Assembly: GCA_006176705.1 (NCBI GenBank) | Contig: QRFJ01000769.1 | Span: 186,001 to 250,000 of the forward strand | Reading direction: 5' to 3' | Length of the DNA stretch: 64,000 nucleotides | Origin: Cocos nucifera | Taxonomy: Eukaryota; Streptophyta; Magnoliopsida; Arecales; Arecaceae | In this document: piece after piece, positions 56,966 through 64,000 of the stretch | How positions within the stretch are numbered: position 1 is the first letter of the stretch | How the letters are laid out: each line of letters opens with the position of its first letter | Program-made: the position numbers and the translations under genes | Notes under the pieces: model-generated | What the model saw: only the letters and a program-made list of their open reading frames with translations | The model's database searches: none | What the model was told of the DNA's origin: nothing

Positions 56966-58470
56966 AGCCAATTGGCTACAAGTCTAAGTCCCATCTTCTC
57001 AAGGTAGGCGCTCGATCTTCTTGCGGCCCAACGGCTTTGTAAGTGGGTCTGCACAATTAATCTTGCGGAGTTGACTCTCTTGACGTCAATGTAACCTTCT
57101 CAAGGTAATCGCGGATGAGATGATATCGGCGCTCAATGTGCTTGGACTTTCTGGTGAGACCTCGGCTCCTTAGCAAGGGCTATGGCGCCATTGTTGTCGC
57201 AGTAAAGAGGAATGGCATCTGATGGATTACTCCAATTTCTGCAGCAAACTTCTTATACCAGAATGCTTCCTTTGCAGCCTCTGATGCAGCTATTATATTC
57301 TGCTTCCATGGTGGAATCTGCTATCACAGTTTGCTTGGAACTCTTCCAGCTGAAGCTCCATTGCACACAAACAGACTTCCAGATGTCGACTTTCGATCAT
57401 CTATCGGACATGAAGTCCGAGTCTGTGTATCCCTGAACTTGAGGTTCTCCATTACCAAAAGACCAACATCATATCCTTAGTTCTTCTCAAGTACTTAAGG
57501 ATACATTTCACAGAAGTCCAGTGTTCTTCACCTGGATTTTACTGATTCTGCTTGTGACACTCACAGCATGGGCTATATCAAGGTCGTGTACATAGCATGG
57601 CATACATGAGGCTCCCTATTGCAGAAGCATAAGGGATCTTGCTCATGCATTCTATTTCCTCAGGTGTGCTGGGGCACATCTTCTTGGAAAGATGAATACC
57701 ATGTCTGAAGGGTATTAATCCCCTCTTTAGAGTTTTCCAATACTACCTCTTTATACTTCCTCTATGTACATTTTCTGTGAAAAGTCCTAGCATCCTATTC
57801 GTCTAGTTCCCTATAGACCTTAATTCCTAGAATAAAGATGCTTCACCTAGGTCTTTCATGGAGAATTCCTTCGCCAACCACATCTTGACTGATGTCAACA
57901 TGGGAATATCATTCCATAAGGAGGATGTCATCCACGTACAATACGAGGAAGACAACAGCGCTCCCATGACCCTTTTTGAAAACACATGGTTCCTCTTCAT
58001 TTTTGATGAAACCAAACTTTTTGATCACATCATGAAACGAGTGTTCCAGCTCCGAGATGCTTGCTTAAGTCCATATATGGACCTTTGCAGCTTGCAAACC
58101 TTATGATCAGTATCACTGGATGTGAAACCTAGCGGCTGTTCCATATAGATATCTTCCTCAAGATATCCATTTTAGGAATGCCGTTTTCAGTCCATTTGCC
58201 ATATTTCATAATCGAAAATAGGCTGCAACGGCAAGCAATGTGCGGATGGATTTTAGCATAGCTACCGGGGAAAAGGTATCCTGATAGTCAATGCCTTCAC
58301 GTTGACTATAACCTTTTGCCACCAGTCTAGCCTTGAATGTCTCCACATTCCCATCTGCACCAATCTTTCTCTTGAAGATCCATTTACACCCAATAGGTAC
58401 TATACTTTCTGGTGGATCTACCAAGGTCCAGACTTGGTTTGAGTTACATCGAGTCGATCTCTTGACTTCA
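56966..58470 (-). pseudogene. alpha-3 reverse transcriptase and RNase H, frame-broken
   Basis: RT N-terminal piece 58206-58424: DPPESIVPIGCKWIFKRKIG, then KARLVAKGYSQREGIDYQDT. The RT palm with the catalytic box lies near 57930-57945, within 57827-58015; the frame changes around it. RT thumb and RNase H (57000-57700) align with alpha-1 but have an indel every 50-150 bases. The C-terminal end by the polypurine tract can still be followed (LGLRLVANWL-type end). Not translatable. Confidence 0.85.
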
Positions 58471-59245
58471 TTGCCTCAGCCATTTCTCGGAGTCGATATC
58501 TGATATTGCCTCGTTGTAGGTTTTGGGATCATCTCCATGAGCACCAGTACCTACGAGGAACATTTCCTCTATATTCTGAAAAATACCTAAGTATTTTCAG
58601 GGGGATGGGAAACTCTTTCCGATCATGAGGTGGAGGAGGTAGTGTTCTTATTGGCTCAACCTGATTTTGGTTCCACTTGTCCTTAGCTCTTTCTGCTTGT
58701 GAGACTTTCTCATCAAGCTTAATCTCCTTTCCAACGCCACTATCTTGAATAAACTATTTTTCAAGAAATATGGCATGTCGACTCACAATCACATTGTGGT
58801 CTTCTGGAATGTAGAAATAGTATCCTAATGACTCTTTAGGATATCCTATGAATCGAGCTCTAAAGGACCTAAATTCTAACTTGTCCGCCTTGTTGTCTTT
58901 TGACATAAGCCGGACAACCCAATTCTGAGATGACTCAGACTTGGTTTCTTACGTGCATATCTCATACGGTGTGGTAGAATGGTTTTAGAGAAACCCTATT
59001 CAGTAAATAGATTGAAGTTTAATAATGAGTCCCAAAGAAAATCTGGGAGGTCTGTGAAGCTCATCATGGATCGAACCATATCCAATAGAGTCCGATTTCT
59101 CCATTCTGAAACCCCGTTGAGTTGAGGTGTTCCTGGTGGAGTCCATTGAGAGACTATGCCATTTTCCTTGAGATAGTCTAGGAATTCCCGGCTAAGGTAT
59201 TCACCTCCTCGATCTGATCGAAGAACCTTAATGGGTTTTTCCAGT
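58471..59245 (-). pseudogene. alpha-3 integrase C-terminal half and linker
   Basis: It continues the integrase core: the second Asp region (SDRGGEYLSREFLDYL) and the catalytic Glu region (NGVSEWRNRT) lie at about 59095-59215. The GKK-type and LRIWGCPAH-like tail region near 58870-58960 follows. A one-base insertion in an A run at about 59240-59246 shifts it from the upstream frame; further indels follow. Confidence 0.82.
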
Positions 59246-60526
59246 TTATTTTTCTACTTCATGTCTGAATTCTTTGAACTTTTCAAAAGCTTCAGACTTG
59301 TGTCTCATAAGATACACATACCCATACCTAGACAGATCATCGGTAAAGGTAATGAAGTAGACAAAATTGCCTCTAGCCGGCACATCAAATGGGCCGCACA
59401 CATCAGTATGTACTAAGGTAAGGAGATCTGTGGCCCTCTCCCCATGTCCAACAAAAGGGAGTTTAGTCATTTTGCCTTGAAGACAAGATTCACAAGTTGG
59501 ATATGACTCGAAAGTCAATGGACTCAATAGCCCATTTTTCTCCAATTTGTTGATCCTATCTTCTGCTATATGACCTAATCTCAGGTGCCATAGATATCTG
59601 TCGTTTGGACTATCCCTAGGTCGTTTGGCATTCACGTTTTGCTCGATAGTTAGAACAGGTACATCAATATGTAGCTGATAAAGACCATTAATAAGGAAAC
59701 CATTTGCAATTTTATTTCTTTCATAAAGAATGTTACAATGGTCCTTAAAGAAGGTAATCACATAGCCTTCTTGTGCTAAGCATGAAACAGAAATCAAATT
59801 CCTGCTAGCTGCAGGCACATAATAACAGTCTTTCAAAACTAAGTCTAAACCAGATGGTAATCGAAGAGGGTATGTTCCCACGGCTACTGCAGCAACTCTT
59901 GCTCCATTACCGATGCGTAGGATCATGTCTCCATCCCTCAGCCTCCTGCTATCCTCAAGACCCTGCATAGAAGTGCACAGATGAGCACTAGAACCAGAGT
60001 CAAGCACCCAACTGGATGCAGAAGAAACCGTAAGGTTAGACTCAATAACGAGCATACCTCCAGAAGGACCTTCCTTCTTGTTCTTCAGGGTGGCCAGGTA
60101 AGTAGGGCAGTTCCGCTTCCAATGGCCGTCGCTGTTGCAATGGAAACACTTTCCTTTGCCATCGGCCTTCTTCTTCGGTTCTGCCTTCTTCTTCTTTGAT
60201 CCTTCCACCTTTTGCTTTTTCACAGACTTCTTTTTCTTTCCATAAGACTTTCTTTTGGAAGAAGTCCGTTCCATAGCAAGAACTGAGCCTTTAGAACCTT
60301 TCATAGAAAGCTCAGCGGTAACCAGCATATTCATTAATTCGGCCAAGGAATTTTGAAGTTTATGCATGTGGTAATTCATGATGAATTGCCCATATGCATC
60401 AGTCAAGGATTGCAGAATAATATCGTTCTGCAGATCCAAGTCCAACTTCACACCGAGCTTCTCAAGCTCTTCCATGTCCTTGATCATTGTCAGACAGTGA
60501 TCTTGGACTGACTGCCCATCACGCAT
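59246..60526 (-). pseudogene. alpha-3 gag C-terminus, protease and integrase N-terminal half (426-codon open frame)
   Basis: Residues 1-105 are gag (MRDGQSVQDHCLTMIKDMEE, then LHKLQN-type helix region). Next is a Lys-rich linker, then the zinc knuckle CFHCNSDGHWKRNC (CCHC intact, about residue 130). Protease follows: SSWVLDSGSSAHLC (DSG intact). Integrase zinc finger HLRLGHIAEDRINKLEKNG...CESCLQGK (HHCC intact), then the first catalytic Asp in VHTDVCGPF, and the core up to RHKSEAFEKFKEFRHEV. This piece keeps all visible catalytic residues. The ORF starts at an internal Met: the true gag start is upstream at 60897, behind a stop. Confidence 0.92.
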
Positions 60527-60897
60527 CTTAGCCTTAAAAAGTCATTTCGTGACTTGATATTTGGCTGCGCGACTCTGTTCACCAAACATCTCCTGCAGGT
60601 GAGCCAACATTTGGCGAGCAGTCCCGATATCTTCATGTTGGCGCTGGAGCTCATCAGACATCGAGCCCAACATGTAAGTATCTGGCCTTATTATCTTCGT
60701 CTATCCATTTTTCCAGAGACGCTCTCTGTTCAAGTGGATGGACGAGCTGGTAAGGTGGGAGGGTCCTGGTCCAAAACATGGTGTTAACTTCTCTGAACCC
60801 AAAACAATTTTGTAGTTCCTGAGCCAATCTTTATAATTGGGTCCAGTCAGTCTATGTGTGTCCTAGGATACGTGCCAAGTGGGTTGGACGCAGACAT
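60527..60897 (-). pseudogene. alpha-3 gag N-terminus
   Basis: The likely start codon at 60895-60897 opens MSASNPLG. A frameshift follows within ten codons, then NYKDWLRNYKIVLGSEKLT, another shift, and QRQHEDIG-like sequence to MFGEQS. A TGA near 60540 stands where alpha-2 has CGA, a C-to-T change at a CpG. The gag start lies a few bases after an acceptor-like CTACAG. Confidence 0.8.
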
Positions 60898-60900
60898 TTT

Positions 60901-60907
60901 CCTGTAG
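60901..60907 (-). promoter_or_regulatory. Candidate splice acceptor before alpha-3 gag
   Basis: Minus strand GACTCTCTACAG|GAAAATG. The AG falls 4 bases before the gag ATG. With the donor after 62945 it would remove 2043 nt (62944-60902). In alpha-2 the same acceptor is mutated to AA. Confidence 0.45.
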
Positions 60908-62755
60908 AGAGTCAAAGATTCTAGTTAGATACTGTAATTTTGACTTGACCAATTTGTTTAGGGATTTTATTTTTAAACAAATTAGCTCCCACTATTTTCT
61001 CGGATCCCTACACTCCCTCTGTAGAGATGCGAAAATCTCCGCGATTAATGATTTCTAGTGGGTGGTGCGGTCTCACCAACTGACTCATCACCTCACCTAA
61101 CAGTTATTGGTGATGGGTTAGCCAATGAGTGAACAACTCTTGTTCAATGATTCTCTAATCATGGTGCACCCAAACTTGGTCTCTAATTCATGAATCTCAC
61201 CGTATCCGGAAATATTGATCCACTCCTTAGTTAAGTCAGACCCACCATTTGCATAGACTGGGTTCCTAATTGAGTCTCTCACCGTATCCGAAATATTGAG
61301 CCCAACTCATCCTCCAGCCCATAGCATCCAATGCCTAATAGACATGGTTGCATCTTCCCGGTGCAACTGAGCCACTGTATCCAGCCGAGAACAATCAACC
61401 CCGGGAAGGGCCCGCACATCTACAATGGTGGAAGACCTCAGACTTAATCTTTTCTTAGGGAGAATTGATTCAGGTCTCATTAAACTAGACTTGGCTTAGT
61501 CATAACAATTATGACTAACCTAGTGGCATGGGTTAGCTCGGATTATTGACCACCTCAGATCAGAACTGTGTCAACAGATATGGCCAGGTAAGTGAGACCG
61601 GTGGAAGGAATATGCCATTAACTCGCACAAGAATGCATTCAGGTCGAGTAGCTTCCAATTAAAAACCAGTCGGTCGTCTGTGCCAAACTTACCTTAGACA
61701 CCAAATTGTTGAGTCAGAACCAATTGGGTTAGCCTACAATCCAGACTCTAACCTCTGAGCCTAATTAGGTCTTGCTTGATCGTGACTCGATCTTGACCCA
61801 GACTTAATCCTATTAGGCTGGTCAATTTAAGCATTGTTGATCCCATCTAACCAACTCTTGATTCGGTTTGATCAACCGCTTAGACCTAATTGAGCTACCC
61901 AAGCCCGAACCCAGTATTATGAATATGTCTTAGATCTGAAATTCTCAATTTTAGACCTAATTAATATTCCATAAACTTAATTCTTAATTAAGTAGGGTTC
62001 ATAAACAAAATATGCACAATAAATCCTAGGGTTTCAGGATCTAGGGTTTTGCAGAAAGTAAGTTTTGGGTTTCTGATTAAGGACGAACACGCAGCACCCC
62101 TACACGTCATAAGAACACCCCATCGAATGGGAAGAGAGGGCCTTTAAACCCTTCTTCGTTCTTATGACCGGACGGCCAAGAGGAACGCCTTAATCAGGAA
62201 CATGTAAATCTACAAAACAGTTATAGATCTATATCATATATCTCATATACAAATTTAGATCTAATCAAGGCATATTTTGCATACATCTCATGTATCAATT
62301 CATGCATATTTTCAGATCTAAATTATCACATAATAATCTAAAAAATTAGATTTAAATTGATCTAATCAAAATAAATTCTAATCTAGACAATTATGTAGAA
62401 CTATTCTACAACTAGTCTAGTCATGCATCTATCATATCTCATATGATATTTAAAATTAAATAATTTTTATTTGCTGTTTATCAGATGTTATTATAACACT
62501 TATAATATCAGAAAACAGTAAATAAAAAGATCTAAAATATGATTTAATCAGATTAAATCAAAGACATGCAAAACTATTCTATAGAACTATTCTATTCTAG
62601 AACTAGTCATGCATATCTTCATGTTCTTAGATCCAAATCATTTAATTTTAATTTTTTCTGATTTCAGATCTGATCACATCTCATGTGACATCTGAAATCA
62701 CTTTATTTTCTAATTAAAATAAAATTAAAATTAGATCTAAACAATTTAGAACCAT
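60908..62755 (-). other. alpha-3 5' leader (about 1.85 kb), no gene
   Basis: No coding frame of note on the sense strand. It contains the nested inverted repeats (62070-62200), direct repeats of an AATCTCACYGTRTCCGRAATATTGA-like phrase in short form near 61195 and 61275, and an AT-rich segment next to the primer site (62220-62750). Confidence 0.8.
62070..62200 (-). repeat. Nested inverted repeats in alpha-3 leader
   Basis: Outer arms TTTCTGATTAAGG (62070-62082) and CCTTAATCAGGAA (62188-62200), one mismatch in 13. Inner arms GTCATAAGAAC (62106-62116) and GTTCTTATGAC (62158-62168), perfect over 11. Same layout as 17478-17610. Confidence 0.75.
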
Positions 62756-62768
62756 GGCTCTGATACCA
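62756..62768 (-). promoter_or_regulatory. Primer binding site of alpha-3 (initiator tRNA-Met)
   Basis: Minus strand TGGTATCAGAGCC, two bases from the LTR terminus, exact for plant initiator tRNA-Met. Confidence 0.92.
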
Positions 62769-62770
62769 GT

Positions 62771-64000
62771 TGAAGGGAAATCCTGATTTCCCGGTCCAGG
62801 TTCGTCCAGATCTGATTAGATCAAGAGATATATTTCAAAAATTTTTTTCTTGATCTCAATCAGATCTTGATATGTTTCAGATCTAATTCTTATTATTTTA
62901 ATAAATAAAATAAAATAAGATAAATTAAATCAAATTTAATTTACCTGATTTGGGTAATCCTATTACCCTGTAGATGATCCTGATTGCAGCGGAAGGTTCT
63001 GGATCTAGCCACGCAAGCGCCTGGCCTCTACCGGTATCCACTTGGGTTGGATCTGGAGATCCTCTTCTTCTCTATCACACCTCCAAAAATCAGATCTGGA
63101 TCTGATCTGGAGGATCTTCAAAACTCTTTTGAAGATCTGCAGTCGTCCTTTTGCAGCAGCGCAGCCTTCTTGCTTTTGATCGCCTTTCCTTGATCTGAAT
63201 CGCACCAAACTAAGTCCAAAACACCTTTTGGACGTGGAGAGCAAGGGGAGAAGAGACTATGGCATGGAGAAGGAGGGGAGAGGCAGCCTTGGGGCGTATC
63301 TAATAGCATTGGAATTAGGGTTGGGCGCAGGGTCTTATTTATAGACCTCTTGTGATCCAACTCCTCTTCCTCTCAACCAATCACAACCCTTTGTGAAATC
63401 AGATCTAAATCTGATTGGTTGGAATAGAGACCCCTGGATTCCTCCTTAGAGGGCGCCTAAGACAGTCAAACTGGATTCTTAGTAGAACTCTGATTGGAAT
63501 CCAAAAAGGGAGGTGGAGTCCTTGTCCAACAAGGACTCCTAGGCGCCTCCTACTTGGGCTCACGCCACCCTTGGCGTGCGCCCTTCTCCTTGCCAGGTTC
63601 TGGTAGGGGGACAGGCCCCCACCAGCTCTCCAATAGGTGCATGACATGTGGTCAAAAGTCAAAGGGTCAATGGTCAACGTTTGACCAGTCAAAGGTAGAC
63701 TTTTGACCAAAGTCAAAGAACAAGAAATGGCAGGTGACCAAAAATGGCAGGTAATGTCTTACAAATAAGACAACCTATTCTGACTTGGACAACCTCCAGT
63801 CAGACCATATGAAGGCCTCTGATTGAGCACAAACTCCTTTGGCTCAGTCAGGACAACTTATTTATGATAGTAAAAGAAGAACGTTAGGTTCAATCGAGTG
63901 CTAGCACGATTTTCCTTGAACCTAATTGAATCTCATTCAGATCAATTGAACTAGATCAGTTCAATTGATGATCACCAGATTCAAACCCTTGTTTGTGTGA
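62771..64000 (-). repeat. alpha-3 5' LTR (partial, cut by window edge)
   Basis: The terminal (U3 end to U5) half of the LTR, near-identical to 54689-55920. TATA at 63336-63343, W-box cluster 63650-63720, donor-like CAG|GTAAAT with cut after 62945. The 63005-63716 frames are shadows. Confidence 0.93.

Larger units (their letters stand above)
54689..64000 (-). mobile_element. alpha-3 Copia retrotransposon (continues past the window)
   Basis: Complete internal region: 3' LTR 54689-56947, polypurine tract, pol, gag, leader, primer site and the first 1.23 kb of the 5' LTR. It is the best-kept alpha copy, with a 426-codon open frame covering gag, protease and part of integrase, yet RT and RNase H are broken by many single-base indels. 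The bases before it (GTTTA, 54684-54688) would be its TSD. Confidence 0.93.

Overview
This is plant nuclear DNA from a repeat-dense, gene-poor stretch. Every coding trace I can identify belongs to LTR retrotransposons of the Ty1/Copia and Ty3/Gypsy superfamilies, with plant hallmarks: initiator-tRNA-Met and tRNA-Asp type primer binding sites, a Tat-type second RNase H, a SIRE-type gag and an Athila-type gag. I see no cellular protein gene, tRNA, rRNA or CRISPR array. The sequence indicates an angiosperm. A large monocot such as a palm is only my impression. There is one assembly gap (25 N at 11951-11975).

The window is a nest, and perfect 5-bp target-site duplications (TSDs) let most layers be peeled apart. 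Labels used here: H, an old Copia remnant on the minus strand (4485-6804). E, a Tat-lineage Gypsy element on the minus strand (6805-51542, 5' end lost) that interrupts H. Inserted into E are: alpha-2, Copia, minus, 8356-20463, TSD CCCTC; F, SIRE-like Copia, plus, 21891-31096, TSD CCTTC; D, chromovirus-like Gypsy, minus, 36356-49509, TSD GGTCA; and alpha-4, Copia, plus, from 51543. B, an Athila-like Gypsy with gag but no recognisable pol (minus, 38481-46192, TSD GATAT), sits inside D. A, a relative of B, sits inside the 3' LTR of alpha-2 (TSD ACAAA), but that locus is scrambled by an inversion or misassembly. Alpha-3 (Copia, minus, 54689 to beyond the window) sits inside alpha-4. Alpha-1 (plus, 1-4484) enters from the left edge. 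The alpha elements are one family with LTRs of about 2.26-2.31 kb.

With the insertions removed, E reads as gag, a protease with altered active site, reverse transcriptase, RNase H, a second archaeal-type RNase H, integrase, then about 5.4 copies of a 117-bp tandem repeat. These are followed by an antisense gene on the plus strand: a 'putative gypsy type transposon' (PF04195-like) domain followed by coiled coils, with two recognisable introns. The LTR end is at 6805. This antisense, spliced passenger gene is the most interesting coding content.

In the alpha family I see three non-coding features worth testing: a dense W-box cluster in U3, nested perfect inverted repeats in the 5' leader with one paired substitution between copies, and a conserved splice donor in U5 matched by an acceptor just before the gag start. 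All the retroelement genes carry stops or frameshifts, so this is a graveyard. The well-matched LTR lengths of B and D suggest those are among the younger insertions.
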